64,000 nt of DNA from an uncultured Amphritea sp. (GCF_937127095.1 NZ_CAKZLP010000060.1:124001-188000); one strand, 5' to 3'; shown: positions 33,508-43,462, counted from the first letter of the stretch. The notes: a model not told the origin generated them from the sequence alone. Made by a program: numbers and translations.

Positions 33508-33662
33508 TCGGGAAAATAAACAGAAGACAACTATGAAGGGTTACCCGTAGCGATTGGGATATTAGACGGTAGCGCTTGTACTAATGATTTACAGAAACTG
33601 ATACTTGCGTGATTTAACGAGGTAGCAGACCTGAACGGGGACCACAATGAATCTCATTCCCC

Positions 33663-36600
33663 TCACTCCAGCGTATCGCTGACCGGAGTCTGAAGCCATT
33701 GCTCGGCAAACTCCCGTGCAGGCACAGGGCGGCCAAACAGATACCCCTGACCAAAATCACAGCCAATATCCAGCAACATCTGCTTGTGCTGCTCGGTTTC
33801 AACGCCCTCAGCAATGACCCGGATACCCAAGGTATGCGCCATCACAATGATCGCTTCACAGAGCACCAGATCCTGAGACCCGGGTGTCAGATTAGAGACA
33901 AAGCTCTGGTCTATTTTAAGATAGTCAATATGAAACTGTTTCAGATACGCCAGTGATGAATAACCGGTGCCAAAGTCGTCCAACGCCACCTCTATACCCT
34001 GATCCCGAAACTGTAACAGCTTGTCAGTAACACCCTTACCCGCCTCCATCAGCAGGCTTTCGGTAATTTCAATGCAAAGACTTGCAGCATTCAGATTATG
34101 ATTCAGGATATTGCCAAACCAGCCAGGTTTATTACTGTTCTCATTCTGATACTGAACCGGTGACGTATTTACGCTCACCTGCAGGTCGCTATTAAAGTGC
34201 GCTTGCCAGATTGATGTTTGCCGCACAACCTCAGCAAACACCCAGTTGCCGATATCGACAATCAAGCCGGTTTCCTCAGCCAGCGGTATAAAGTCCAGTG
34301 GCGAAACCTGTCCTCGCGGATGGTTCCAGCGTAACAACGCCTCTGCCTTAACGACACTGCCATCCTTCATATTGATGATCGGCTGATAATAGACCTCAAA
34401 CTGCTGCAGGCTTATCGCTTCACGCAGCTCGTTCAACATACGCCGACGCTGTTGAGCCACGGCTTCCATTTCGGGGGTAAAGTAATGAAACCGGTTACGC
34501 CCCTGTTCCTTTGCCGCATACATTGCCTGATCAGCATTTTTCATCAATGCCTCCAGCGTCATCGCATCAGAGGGATAGAGCGTGATACCGATACTGGCAG
34601 ACACAAATGCACGATTATCCCTCAGCAGAAAGGGCTCGGTCAGCTGTTGCAGAATGTTTCTGGCGACTCGCTCAATCACAGAATGGTCGCCAATACTTCC
34701 CAGGATAACCAAAAATTCATCACCGCCTAACCGGGCTACCGTATCGGTTTCCCGCACGCAGGAGATCAGCCGCTCGGCAGCATCTTGCAGAAGCATGTCA
34801 CCATAATCGTGTCCGAGAGAATCATTCACCTCTTTGAAACGGTCCAGATCGATCATCATTACGGCGACCTGCTCGCCCTCCCGGTCCGACCTTTTCATCA
34901 TCTGCCGCAGACGATCAGTAAACGTTCTTCGGTTAGGTAGCTGAGTTAAGGGATCAAAATGAGCCATTTGGGTCAGCTCAGCATGGGCCCGTTTCTGCTC
35001 AATCAGGTTGACGTCGATACAGTACATCTCCTGTCCACCCTCGGCAGACTTGAGCATGACATGGCTGGAGAATACCGGCACCAGGCTGCCATCTTTATGC
35101 TGTAAATCTAACTCAGCAGCGGGTATCTCCACCCCCTTTTCCAGCCAGCGGAGGTGATGCTCAACCACGATATCGCGCATAGGCTCTGGAATAATCAGCC
35201 TTTCCAGTGGCTGGCCTAACGCCTCCTCACGGCGATAACCATAAAGCGCCTCACTGGCATCATTCCAGTAGATCACCCTGCGCTTCTCATCATATCCCTG
35301 CACCGCGATGGCGGGCAGACTCTCAATTAACTCGCGGAACCGGGATTCACTTTTATGCATCAGAATCTCAGCCATTTTCTGGTCAGTGATATCCAGCATC
35401 AATCCGCGAAGCCAGCGCGGCTTTCCGTTTTCAGCCACCACCCTGACCATATCGCGAATCCAGACAGTGGCGCCGCTGGCCGTTAAAAAGCGATATTCAA
35501 GCTGATGGTTATGGATATTGAATATCTCTTTCCCAGAGCACCTGAGCGTCTGCTCACGATCATCAGGATGGATATGATTTATCCAGAAATCTGGCGTTAA
35601 CCAGGTATCCAGTGAATAGCCTAAAATTCTGACGACGTTTTCACTCATGTAAGTGTAGGTGTGGGATTCATACTCAGATTCCCACACGATGCCATCGGAT
35701 GTATCCACAAGATTTTTGAAGCGCTGTTCACTCAGCCGATGGGCTTCTTCAGATCGACGTAAACGGAAGTTCCAGTAGATAAAAAACAGAAAAACAAGCA
35801 ACACGACAGCACTGATTTTCAGTATCTTTTCCAATGCCACTCCGTTCTGGGGAATTGCCAGGCCGGTCCAGTGGTCAAATATCTGGTTACGTTCAGCCTC
35901 AGTGATACTGTTGAGCGCTTTCCCGATGATTCCCAATAGCATCGGATTGCCCTGATAAACAGCGATACGAAAATCACTCTGATAGTCGGTGTGTCCGGAA
36001 AAGCTCAGATTGAGAATCCCCTCCTGCTTCATCACAAAACTGGCAGCGGTCGCATCGCCAACAAAAGCATCAGCACCGCCATCAGCCACCATTCTCAGGG
36101 CTTCCTGAATAGTGGTCGGGTTGATGATGTTTATCCCGGGATAGTCACGGCGCAACAGTTCATTGGTGAAATGGCCCTTGTGGATAGCCACCCGTTTACC
36201 GTCCAGCTTATCCAGCGTACCGATATAACCTTTGGATTGTTCACTAATAATCACTGCTATGCTGGAAAGATAGGGTTCAGTAAAGTCGAGATACGCAGCA
36301 CGATCAGCGGTTTCAACCAAACAGGACAATAGATCAAGCTCGCCTGCTTTGGCAGCCTTTAAAACGTCATTCCAGGAGCCCTTATCGATAACAGGCACAA
36401 ATGAGACCTGCAGTCGCTGTTCCAATAAACGGAAATAATCAGCAGCAATACCGATATAATTCCCCTCTTCATCGACCCACTCATAGGGTAAGAATTGACG
36501 ATCAATACCCAATTTTAATCGGGGGTGTTGCTCCAGCCAGGCGATCTCATCAGCGCTCAGATTCTGCTCTCGCCAAGAACCATCGGGACTGGTTAAGGTA

Positions 36601-36776
36601 TCGGATTTAACTGAAGTGCCTGAATTTACCAGGGCATTTGAATTGATTGAGCTATCGACACTAAGGCCGTCTGAGCTAACCGGCTGGTCTGCCCCATATA
36701 CAGAGATAAGCGAACTGCATGTCAAACTAATTATTAGTACTAGCCACGGGGCAACTCTTAACATCCATATCTCCAA
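33663..36776 (-). CDS. Periplasmic receptor - PAS - GGDEF - EAL signalling protein
   Basis: A 1037-residue membrane protein. After a signal peptide and a Ser-rich linker, a bacterial solute-binding type 3 (Venus-flytrap) domain spans about 80-300 (LKLGIDRQFLPYEWVDEEGNYIG). One membrane helix follows at about 312-332 (VVLLVFLFFIYW), then two PAS domains (about 350-600), a GGDEF domain with intact GGDEF near 684-688, and an EAL domain with intact EALLRW near 812. The intact GGDEF and EAL motifs suggest both c-di-GMP synthesis and breakdown are possible; in such tandems one is often dominant. The ligand is likely a small amino-acid-like solute. Monocistronic. Confidence 0.92.
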   Translation of the reverse strand: MEIWMLRVAPWLVLIISLTCSSLISVYGADQPVSSDGLSVDSSINSNALVNSGTSVKSDTLTSPDGSWREQNLSADEIAWLEQHPRLKLGIDRQFLPYEWVDEEGNYIGIAADYFRLLEQRLQVSFVPVIDKGSWNDVLKAAKAGELDLLSCLVETADRAAYLDFTEPYLSSIAVIISEQSKGYIGTLDKLDGKRVAIHKGHFTNELLRRDYPGINIINPTTIQEALRMVADGGADAFVGDATAASFVMKQEGILNLSFSGHTDYQSDFRIAVYQGNPMLLGIIGKALNSITEAERNQIFDHWTGLAIPQNGVALEKILKISAVVLLVFLFFIYWNFRLRRSEEAHRLSEQRFKNLVDTSDGIVWESEYESHTYTYMSENVVRILGYSLDTWLTPDFWINHIHPDDREQTLRCSGKEIFNIHNHQLEYRFLTASGATVWIRDMVRVVAENGKPRWLRGLMLDITDQKMAEILMHKSESRFRELIESLPAIAVQGYDEKRRVIYWNDASEALYGYRREEALGQPLERLIIPEPMRDIVVEHHLRWLEKGVEIPAAELDLQHKDGSLVPVFSSHVMLKSAEGGQEMYCIDVNLIEQKRAHAELTQMAHFDPLTQLPNRRTFTDRLRQMMKRSDREGEQVAVMMIDLDRFKEVNDSLGHDYGDMLLQDAAERLISCVRETDTVARLGGDEFLVILGSIGDHSVIERVARNILQQLTEPFLLRDNRAFVSASIGITLYPSDAMTLEALMKNADQAMYAAKEQGRNRFHYFTPEMEAVAQQRRRMLNELREAISLQQFEVYYQPIINMKDGSVVKAEALLRWNHPRGQVSPLDFIPLAEETGLIVDIGNWVFAEVVRQTSIWQAHFNSDLQVSVNTSPVQYQNENSNKPGWFGNILNHNLNAASLCIEITESLLMEAGKGVTDKLLQFRDQGIEVALDDFGTGYSSLAYLKQFHIDYLKIDQSFVSNLTPGSQDLVLCEAIIVMAHTLGIRVIAEGVETEQHKQMLLDIGCDFGQGYLFGRPVPAREFAEQWLQTPVSDTLE

Positions 36777-36914
36777 CAGCTAAAGGCTTTCCAGCCCGCA
36801 ACCTGACACAACTTAATTAATCAGGCCTATAAAAATATGACCTAGCTCTATTTTACTTAGCTTTAGCATAGATCTATTTTGTTAAGAATGACTAATTTCA
36901 GATGCTAATACAGA

Positions 36915-36942
36915 TAAAAAAAGCCAGCTATAACGGCTGACT
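36915..36942 (-). terminator. Rho-independent terminator after the cytochrome c gene
   Basis: On the minus strand AGTCAGC and GCTGGCT form a 7-bp stem with one G-U pair, followed by seven T. Confidence 0.75.
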
Positions 36943-36995
36943 TTCAGGTTTTACACTTACAGAAGCAGATGAGTTAGCAACGCTGTGATTTAAGA

Positions 36996-37037
36996 GCTCT
37001 TATGTAAGTGCTCTTATGTAAGTGCTCTCATGTAAGC
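36996..37037. repeat. Three 14-bp tandem repeats (GCTCTTATGTAAGT)
   Basis: Two exact copies (36996-37009, 37010-37023) and a third with two changes (37024-37037), just downstream of the cytochrome c stop. Confidence 0.9.
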
Positions 37038-37056
37038 GCTGACCTAAGCGGTTAAC

Positions 37057-37362
37057 TTAAAGCCCGGAGATATACTCAGCCACTGCCTGTATTGATGCAT
37101 CATCCAGTTTATCGCCCTGCACCTTCATCAACGCTTTCAACGGTCCACCATAGGTTCCAGCCTTATAACCATTAATCGCTTCAACGATCTGTGTTGCAGG
37201 CCATCCCTGTATTATCTGAGACTTTCCCATAGCGGAAAGTTCAGCATTCGCACCATGACACTCAACACAGGTCTGATACACCTCGGCACCTCCGGCATGA
37301 ACTACCGGCGCAGAAATAGCTAATGCGCTAACAGCAAAGAAAATACAGCTCAACTTTTTCAT
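37057..37362 (-). CDS. Small monohaem c-type cytochrome
   Basis: A 101-residue precursor with a Sec signal peptide (MKKLSCIFFAVSALAISAPVVHA). A single CVECH haem-attachment motif lies near residues 32-36, and a C-terminal helix DDASIQAVAEYISGL is typical of class I cytochrome c (c553/c5-like). An axial Met is likely among Met47, Met61 (not certain) and the LKALMKVQ segment. It probably shuttles electrons in the periplasm; a link to nitrous-oxide respiration 4 kb away is possible but not shown. The gene is isolated, with tandem repeats on both sides and a terminator after it. Confidence 0.88.
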   Translation of the reverse strand: MKKLSCIFFAVSALAISAPVVHAGGAEVYQTCVECHGANAELSAMGKSQIIQGWPATQIVEAINGYKAGTYGGPLKALMKVQGDKLDDASIQAVAEYISGL

Positions 37363-37437
37363 TTCGATCCCCCCATAAGTTTCATATCTCTATTATTAAG
37401 GGGGAACCAGCGTATTACAAAGCTATCTGTCATCACT

Positions 37438-37490
37438 TTGAGAGGTGAATTGAGAGGTGTATTGAGAGATGTATTGAAAGACGTGTTGAG
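37438..37490. repeat. 12-bp tandem repeats upstream of the cytochrome c gene
   Basis: Four consecutive 12-mers of the pattern TTGAGAGRTGTA start at 37438, 37450, 37462 and 37474, followed by a partial TTGAG. Later copies diverge progressively. Confidence 0.85.
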
Positions 37491-37505
37491 CAGCTTGGCC
37501 AGAAG

Positions 37506-37530
37506 AAAAAAACCAGCACTCAGGCTGGTT
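37506..37530 (-). terminator. Rho-independent terminator of the DEAD-box gene
   Basis: Stem AACCAGC (37511-37517) / GCTGGTT (37524-37530); on the minus strand the stem is followed by a long T-run. Confidence 0.88.
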
Positions 37531-37548
37531 TATTTATGACGGCAGACA

Positions 37549-38880
37549 CTAATCGGCTTTCTTCTTTTTCAGCGGTGCCATACCGTCATCAGAGACAATC
37601 TGCAGATTAGCGGTTCGTCGGTTTTTGCGATCCTGCGGCGCTTTGATCACCCGTTTAGGGCGAGCAACTGCTGCACTGACCTCGGACTTCGGCACTTTAG
37701 CAACAGGCGCATCTTTAACCCCCTTAAACTTCGCCTTTAAGCCGTCCAGTTCACCGAAGTTCACCGATTGCTGCAGAAAGCTCTCGACACGTTTAAAGGC
37801 ATCCCAGTCTTTAGGGCCGACTAACGATATCGCAACCCCTTTAGCCCCGGCCCGACCGGTACGACCGATCCGGTGAACATACTCTTCAGCCTGTTTAGGC
37901 ATATCAAAGTTCACCACCAGCGACACCTGCAGCAGGTCCAGCCCCCGGGAAGCAACATCAGTGGTGATCAGCACCTGCTGCTGACCACGGCTGAAGCTGT
38001 CCATAATTTTATTGCGGTCGGTCTGACTCATCTCGCCACTCAGCGCAGCGGTTTTCAGCCCCTTACCCGACAGCAGCTGTGACAAGCGCTCAGTATCGGC
38101 ACGGGTGGCGGTAAAGATAATCACCTGCTGGTAGGTCTCGGTGTCCAGAATACGTTCCAGCAACGCCTGTTTATGATCCAGGTGATCGGCGAAGTAAAAA
38201 CGTTTCTCAATATCAGCGTGTTCAGCATTAGCGGCGCCGATGGCGATCCGCTTCGGTGATTTCAGCAAGGTTTTGGCCATACTGTTCACTTCAGCATGTT
38301 CCAGTGTTGCCGAAAACATCAGTGTCTGCCGTAAACGGTGACTGGCGATCTGATTGATCCGGTTAAGCTGCTCAGCGAATCCCAGATCCAGCATCCGGTC
38401 TGCTTCATCGAGAATCAGCAATTCCAGCCCATCCAGAAACAGTGAGCGTTCATCCAGATGGTTGACCAGCCGTCCCGGGGTCGCCACCACCACGTGCGGA
38501 TCTTTACCCAGAGCTTTGGCCTGATCATTGAAGTTTTCACCGCCCAGCACCAGCACCGCTCTCAACTGAGTGCCGCTCACCAGGCTGCGCAACTGCGCAT
38601 AAACCTGTTTAGCCAGCTCCCGGGTCGGTGTCAGAATCAGCACCCGTGGGTCTTTTTTGCTCAAGGCTTTCTGGCGCATCAGCCGCTGCATGGTTGGCAG
38701 CAGATAGGCCAGGGTTTTACCAGAACCGGTTTTCGATGATGCGATCAGGTCATGGCCGACTATCGCCGTCGGCACCGCCAGAGCCTGAATCTCAGTCGGC
38801 CTGGAAATCCCCTGATGATCAAGGATAGTGCTAAGCCGGGGATCAAGCCCCAGATCGGTAAAGTTTTCCGCGTTGGACAA
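37549..38880 (-). CDS. DEAD-box ATP-dependent RNA helicase (SrmB/RhlE-like)
   Basis: A 443-residue helicase with all core motifs: Q motif (PTEIQALAVP), I SSKTGSGKT, Ia PTRELAKQV, Ib ATPGRL, II LDEADRMLDLG, III SATLEH, IV IIFTATRAD, V TTDVASRGLD, VI HRIGRTGRAG. The basic C-terminal tail (RPKRVIKAPQDRKNRRTA ... KKKKAD) would aid RNA binding. Such enzymes remodel rRNA during ribosome assembly or act in mRNA decay, mainly at low temperature. Exact subfamily is uncertain. It lies 56 bp downstream of rapA on the same strand and may share its transcript. Confidence 0.92.
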   Translation of the reverse strand: MSNAENFTDLGLDPRLSTILDHQGISRPTEIQALAVPTAIVGHDLIASSKTGSGKTLAYLLPTMQRLMRQKALSKKDPRVLILTPTRELAKQVYAQLRSLVSGTQLRAVLVLGGENFNDQAKALGKDPHVVVATPGRLVNHLDERSLFLDGLELLILDEADRMLDLGFAEQLNRINQIASHRLRQTLMFSATLEHAEVNSMAKTLLKSPKRIAIGAANAEHADIEKRFYFADHLDHKQALLERILDTETYQQVIIFTATRADTERLSQLLSGKGLKTAALSGEMSQTDRNKIMDSFSRGQQQVLITTDVASRGLDLLQVSLVVNFDMPKQAEEYVHRIGRTGRAGAKGVAISLVGPKDWDAFKRVESFLQQSVNFGELDGLKAKFKGVKDAPVAKVPKSEVSAAVARPKRVIKAPQDRKNRRTANLQIVSDDGMAPLKKKKAD

Positions 38881-38936
38881 AGTCTGCTCCGGTTATACTG
38901 AATTCATCTGAATATAGCTGGCCATAATAACAGAGA

Positions 38937-41810
38937 TCAGGTCGCAACAATCACCCGAATCGCATCCAGTTTGAGGGATGCGCTTTCCAGATGATGATCC
39001 AGCGCGGCACGGTTCTGCGCCAGATAGTCGATCTCTTCCTGACGAATGTTCGGATTCACTGCGGCCAGCGCACTGAGACGCTCCTGCTCTGCCCCCAGAA
39101 GGTCGGCCACATTCTGTTTGGCTTCAACCAGCATCGCCGGGAACTGAGTTGCGGCAATCGCTTCAACCCGGTCCACCATCTTACCCACCTCACTGCGGGT
39201 GTGTTTGACAATCTCCACCGACTGACGCCGTCCCACTCGTTCCGCCAGCTTGTTGATATGGACTTCGGTGAGAATAGCGCTGAGATCGGTGCCATTAGCA
39301 TCCACCACAATACGGCTCAGCGTCTGTGGCAGATAGCGCTGCACCTGTAGCTGTTTAGGCGCTGCACAGTGCAGGGTGAAGATAGCTTCCAACAACAGGG
39401 TTCCGGGCTTCAGCGGCGGTAATGTAATGGTACAGACTGCGGTATTACCGAAGTCACCATTGACCACGATATCCATAGTGCCCAGCACCAGCGGGTGCTC
39501 CCAGGTGAGGAACTGAATATCTTCACGGCCCAGCGCCAGTGCACGACTATAGGTTGCGGTCATACCATCGGCGGGCAGACCCGGCAGGCTTTCATGATGC
39601 ATATGATCGCCCGGACTGAGAATAATACTCTGGCTACTGTGAGTCTGCTGTTCGACACCAAACTGGTCGAACATGCGTTCCATATAACTACTCAGTTCGA
39701 TACTGTTACCGGTGACTTCCATGCTTTCAGCAATGGCAGCCGCTTTCTCCGGGTGACAGGAGTTCAGTTCCAGCAGTTGATCGCGCCCCTGCTGCAGCTG
39801 TTCCAGAAGACGATCTGCTTCGAGGCGGGTACTGCTCATCAGCGTTTCAATATTCGCTTCGTCATACTCTTCAAACAGCGCCGGAATCAGTTGTTCCAGG
39901 AACTGATCGAACAATACCTGCCCCACCGGACAAGCACGTTCAAAACAGTTCAGGCCGCGATGGAACCAGTCCAGCAGCACCGCCTGAGCACTGAATTCAT
40001 AATGAGGCACATGGATCTGCACATCGTTACGCTGGCCAATCCGGTCAAGCCGGCCGATACGCTGTTCCAGCAGATCAGGATTAAGGGGCAGATCGAACAG
40101 TACCAGGTGGCTGGCAAATTGAAAGTTGCGTCCCTCACTGCCGATTTCAGAGCAGATCAGTACCTGAGCACTCTCATCTTCATCGGCGAAATAAGCAGCA
40201 GCACGATCACGATTAACCAGCGTCATCCCTTCATGGAACACCGAGGAGCGAATACCCTCATAGAGGCGCAGATGTTCTTCCAGGGACTTTGCGGTTTCCG
40301 CGTAGGCACAGATCACCAGCGCTTTCTGATCGCGATTCTGTTTCAGCCAGTCCACCAGCCATTCAACCCGCGGATCGGCTTCCAGCCAGCGGTCCGCCAG
40401 AATAAGTTCCGGGTGCAGTCGCTCTTCCAAATCTGCCTGGGCCAGCAGTTGCTGTTCGCTTTCGAGATAAAACTCAGGCTCCGGCAGTGGATAACTGTGT
40501 AACACCCGCTTAGGAAATCCGCTCACCCCATCACGGGTATTACGGAACAGCACCCGACCGGTACCATGGTGATCCAGCAACGTGGCCACCGCATCCTGAA
40601 TCGCCTGGTCAAGCGAATCGTTCTCAAGTTCATCCTGCAGCTGCTGAGCGACCTCGTGCCCCAGATAACTGCCCAATTGAGTAAATACCTCGGGGGCATC
40701 TTTAAGCTGCTCGCGGGCATCTTCATCCAACAGTCGGGCCACCAGCTTACTGACCGGTTGATAGCCCTCCTCCTCGGCACGGAACTGTTCCAGACTGTAA
40801 TAACGATCCGGGTCCAGCAAACGCAACCGGGCAAAGTGGCTATCGACTCCCAACTGTTCCGGGGTCGCGGTTAACAGCAATAGCCCTTTCACTTCACGGG
40901 CCAGTGCTTCAATACAGATATATTCCGGGCTGGATTCCTCTTCGGACCAGACCAGATGGTGCGCTTCATCCACCACCAGCATATCCCAGCCGGCATCCAG
41001 TGCCTGCACCAGACGGTCAGGGCTGGACTTAAGGAATGAAAGATTACATAACACCAGCTGCGCAGTCTCGAACGGGTTAACCCCCTCATCAGACAGCTCC
41101 AGCGCTTCGCAGCGCAGCTCATCGAGAATGGTAAAACGCAGGTTAAAGCGCCGCAGCATCTCCACCAGCCACTGATGTACCAGACTGTCCGGCACCACAA
41201 TCAGCGCCCGGGACGCTTTGCCACTGATCAGTTGCTGATGCAGAATCAAACCCGCTTCAATGGTTTTACCCAGACCCACTTCATCCGCCAGCAGTACCCG
41301 TGGAGCAAAGCGGCGCGACACCTGATGGGCGATATATAGCTGATGGGGCAACAACTGCACCCGGGGACCCAGCAAGCCGTAACTTTCGGACTGCAGATGA
41401 GCAAACTGATTTTTCAGGGTTTCAACCCGCAGTTTAAACTGACTCAGCTTATCCACCTGACCGGCAAATAAGCGGTCATGGGGCTTACTGAAGTGAACCG
41501 CGCTGTCCAGATCCCGCTCTTCCAGCACCAGTACTTCGCCCTCAGCATCTTCCGCCTGATAGACCATATAGCCATTCAGTTCCTGCTGCGCGGTAATGGT
41601 AACCTTCAGGCCTGAGGCATTGCGCACCTGCTCACCCACCGGATAGACCACACGGCTGAGCGGTGCGTTATCGATAGCGTAGGTACGTTCCTCTTCAACA
41701 GCAGGAAATAGAATGTCAACGCGACGGTTTGATACGCTGGTCACCAACCCCAGCCCCAGATTTGATTCGGTATTACTGATCCAGCGTTGGCCGGGAATAA
41801 ATTCAGACAA
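38937..41810 (-). CDS. rapA: RNA polymerase-associated helicase RapA
   Basis: A 957-residue SWI2/SNF2 ATPase that frees RNA polymerase stuck after transcription. The N-terminal Tudor-like part begins PGQRWISNTESNLGLGLVTSV, as in E. coli RapA (968 aa). Helicase motifs seen: LADEVGLGKTIEAGLILHQQ, VVDEAHHLVWSEEE, LLLTATPEQLG, and in the second lobe CSEIGSEGRNFQFASHLVLFDLPLNPDLLEQRIGRLDRIGQ (quoted as landmark positions near 490-530). The TTG at 41810 is chosen because the protein family starts here (SEFIPGQRW) and a GAGAG lies 7-8 nt upstream; the open frame extends to 41858. It is divergent from the second DEAD-box gene. Confidence 0.95.
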   Translation of the reverse strand: MSEFIPGQRWISNTESNLGLGLVTSVSNRRVDILFPAVEEERTYAIDNAPLSRVVYPVGEQVRNASGLKVTITAQQELNGYMVYQAEDAEGEVLVLEERDLDSAVHFSKPHDRLFAGQVDKLSQFKLRVETLKNQFAHLQSESYGLLGPRVQLLPHQLYIAHQVSRRFAPRVLLADEVGLGKTIEAGLILHQQLISGKASRALIVVPDSLVHQWLVEMLRRFNLRFTILDELRCEALELSDEGVNPFETAQLVLCNLSFLKSSPDRLVQALDAGWDMLVVDEAHHLVWSEEESSPEYICIEALAREVKGLLLLTATPEQLGVDSHFARLRLLDPDRYYSLEQFRAEEEGYQPVSKLVARLLDEDAREQLKDAPEVFTQLGSYLGHEVAQQLQDELENDSLDQAIQDAVATLLDHHGTGRVLFRNTRDGVSGFPKRVLHSYPLPEPEFYLESEQQLLAQADLEERLHPELILADRWLEADPRVEWLVDWLKQNRDQKALVICAYAETAKSLEEHLRLYEGIRSSVFHEGMTLVNRDRAAAYFADEDESAQVLICSEIGSEGRNFQFASHLVLFDLPLNPDLLEQRIGRLDRIGQRNDVQIHVPHYEFSAQAVLLDWFHRGLNCFERACPVGQVLFDQFLEQLIPALFEEYDEANIETLMSSTRLEADRLLEQLQQGRDQLLELNSCHPEKAAAIAESMEVTGNSIELSSYMERMFDQFGVEQQTHSSQSIILSPGDHMHHESLPGLPADGMTATYSRALALGREDIQFLTWEHPLVLGTMDIVVNGDFGNTAVCTITLPPLKPGTLLLEAIFTLHCAAPKQLQVQRYLPQTLSRIVVDANGTDLSAILTEVHINKLAERVGRRQSVEIVKHTRSEVGKMVDRVEAIAATQFPAMLVEAKQNVADLLGAEQERLSALAAVNPNIRQEEIDYLAQNRAALDHHLESASLKLDAIRVIVAT

Positions 41811-42075
41811 AAGACAGCTCTCAAAACAGAAAACGATAGAAACAACACCGTGAAACACTATAGACGATAATCTGAACCATCGCCGATACTAAACGGCCAG
41901 CGCGGAATGATAGGCGTTGTGACCGAGTACCTCAAGGCGCAATCACAATCCCGGGCAAATATAGGATAATTTTCATGTATTCCCCCCGATAAACAGGCCA
42001 ATCCCCGCTAGCCGAAATATCCGCGCTGGCAAAAATAAGGTATGCTTGCGCCTTTAAACCTGCGAGTACCCATCG

Positions 42076-43386
42076 ATGTTCTTTATCGACCTAAATCTGG
42101 ATCTGGAAATTCTGGGCCCATTGGCTGACAACAACTTTCTCAGCCCCCGCCCGATCCAGCAACAGGCGATCCCTGTCGCCATGGAGGGCTTCGATCTGCT
42201 GGCATCAGCCCCCACCGGTACCGGTAAAACCCTGGCCTTTGTCTTGCCTGCGCTGCAAAAAGTATTCGACAGAGACCAGGACCATAGCAGTGCACCGCAG
42301 ATTCTGATTCTCGCCCCGACCCGTGAGCTGGCAAAACAGATTTATCAGGTCATTGAACTGCAGACGCAACACAACCGTATTAAAAGCTGCCTGATCGTCG
42401 GTGGCGTCCCCTTCGGTATGCAGAAGGGCATGCTGGCGGAACAGATCGATATCATGGTGGCAACACCCGGCCGGTTGTTGGAACTGAACGCGCAGGAGTG
42501 GCTCGACCTGTCACTGGTGGATATGCTGATTATCGATGAAGCCGACCGGATGCTCGATCTGGGCTTTATCAATGAGATTAAACAGATCGCCGATGTGCTG
42601 CCGTTGCAGCGCCAGACGCTGATGTTTTCCGCCACCCTCGAGGGTGAAAAGATCCAGCAGTTTGCCGCTGACCTGCTGAATGAAGATTCGCAGGTAATCG
42701 CAGTCGATCAGCCCCGTCATATTCCTGAAAACATTGAGCAGTTCGTCTACCGGGCAGACAACGAACAACACAAAGAGTACCTGTTGAAAGCACTGATCCA
42801 TCAGCCACAGCTAAAACAAGGGATCATCTTTGTTAACAGCCGCAAGCAGGTAGAACAGTGGGTTACCATCATCCGTAATGCGGGTATTCTCTGTTACGGC
42901 CTGCATGGCGATATGCGCCAGAGTGAGCGGACTCAGCGGATCAAAGAGATGCGTCGTGGCCGAATTAAAATCATTATCGCCACCGACGTGGTGGGTCGCG
43001 GACTGGACCTGCCGGACCTGACCCACGTGATCAACCTCTATCTGCCGATGAAAGCTGACAGTTACGTCCACCGCTGTGGTCGCTCAGGGCGTGATGGCGC
43101 TAAAGGCACCGTCTGGTCCATTGTAGAGCCGTTAGACTGGGCAACCCTGGGCAAGATCGAACGTTTTATCGGCGACAAACTGCCCCGCATCACTTTCCCG
43201 GGTCTCGCTCCGAAAAAACCGGAACCGGGCAAAGGCGGCGGCAAAGCCAAACCGAAGAAACCGAAAATCAAAAACAAGAAAGCGGTGGCTAAAGCAGCCG
43301 CTAAAAAAGCCTCTTCACAGAAAAAATCACCGAAGAAGCGCGTTGGTCGCGGACCGAAAGCGGGCCCCAGCCCTAAAGCAAGTTAA
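42076..43386 (+). CDS. DEAD-box ATP-dependent RNA helicase (SrmB-like)
   Basis: A 436-residue helicase: Q motif (PRPIQQQAIPV), I SAPTGTGKT, PTRELAKQIY, ATPGRLLELN, II IIDEADRMLDLG, III SATLEGEKIQQFA, V IATDVVGRGLDLPD, VI VHRCGRSGRDGAKG. The HRCGRSGRDGAKG form departs from the usual HRIGRTGRAG. The tail is a Lys/Ala/Pro-rich basic extension (KKPKIKNKKAVAKAAAKK ...), typical of ribosome-associated helicases. SAPTGTGKT and SATLEGE favour SrmB, which aids 50S assembly. It lies opposite rapA with 265 bp between start codons. Confidence 0.92.
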   Translation: MFFIDLNLDLEILGPLADNNFLSPRPIQQQAIPVAMEGFDLLASAPTGTGKTLAFVLPALQKVFDRDQDHSSAPQILILAPTRELAKQIYQVIELQTQHNRIKSCLIVGGVPFGMQKGMLAEQIDIMVATPGRLLELNAQEWLDLSLVDMLIIDEADRMLDLGFINEIKQIADVLPLQRQTLMFSATLEGEKIQQFAADLLNEDSQVIAVDQPRHIPENIEQFVYRADNEQHKEYLLKALIHQPQLKQGIIFVNSRKQVEQWVTIIRNAGILCYGLHGDMRQSERTQRIKEMRRGRIKIIIATDVVGRGLDLPDLTHVINLYLPMKADSYVHRCGRSGRDGAKGTVWSIVEPLDWATLGKIERFIGDKLPRITFPGLAPKKPEPGKGGGKAKPKKPKIKNKKAVAKAAAKKASSQKKSPKKRVGRGPKAGPSPKAS

Positions 43387-43417
43387 TCAATAGCTTTTCA
43401 AACGACTGCATCACCAG

Positions 43418-43440
43418 AAAGCCACCGCCAGGTGGCTTTT
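43418..43440 (+). terminator. Rho-independent terminator
   Basis: Stem AAAGCCACC (43418-43426) / GGTGGCTTT (43431-43439) with a 4-nt loop, 32 bp after the helicase stop; serves the plus strand. Confidence 0.85.
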
Positions 43441-43462
43441 GTGTTACTGGCTGATTTTTTAC

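Noticed and set aside
36996..37490. Short repeats considered as a CRISPR array
   Set aside because: Units are 12-14 bp and directly abutting, without spacers, and no cas genes are present.
39495..40502. Plus-strand 335-aa frame
   Set aside because: Antisense to rapA; a shadow of biased codon use.
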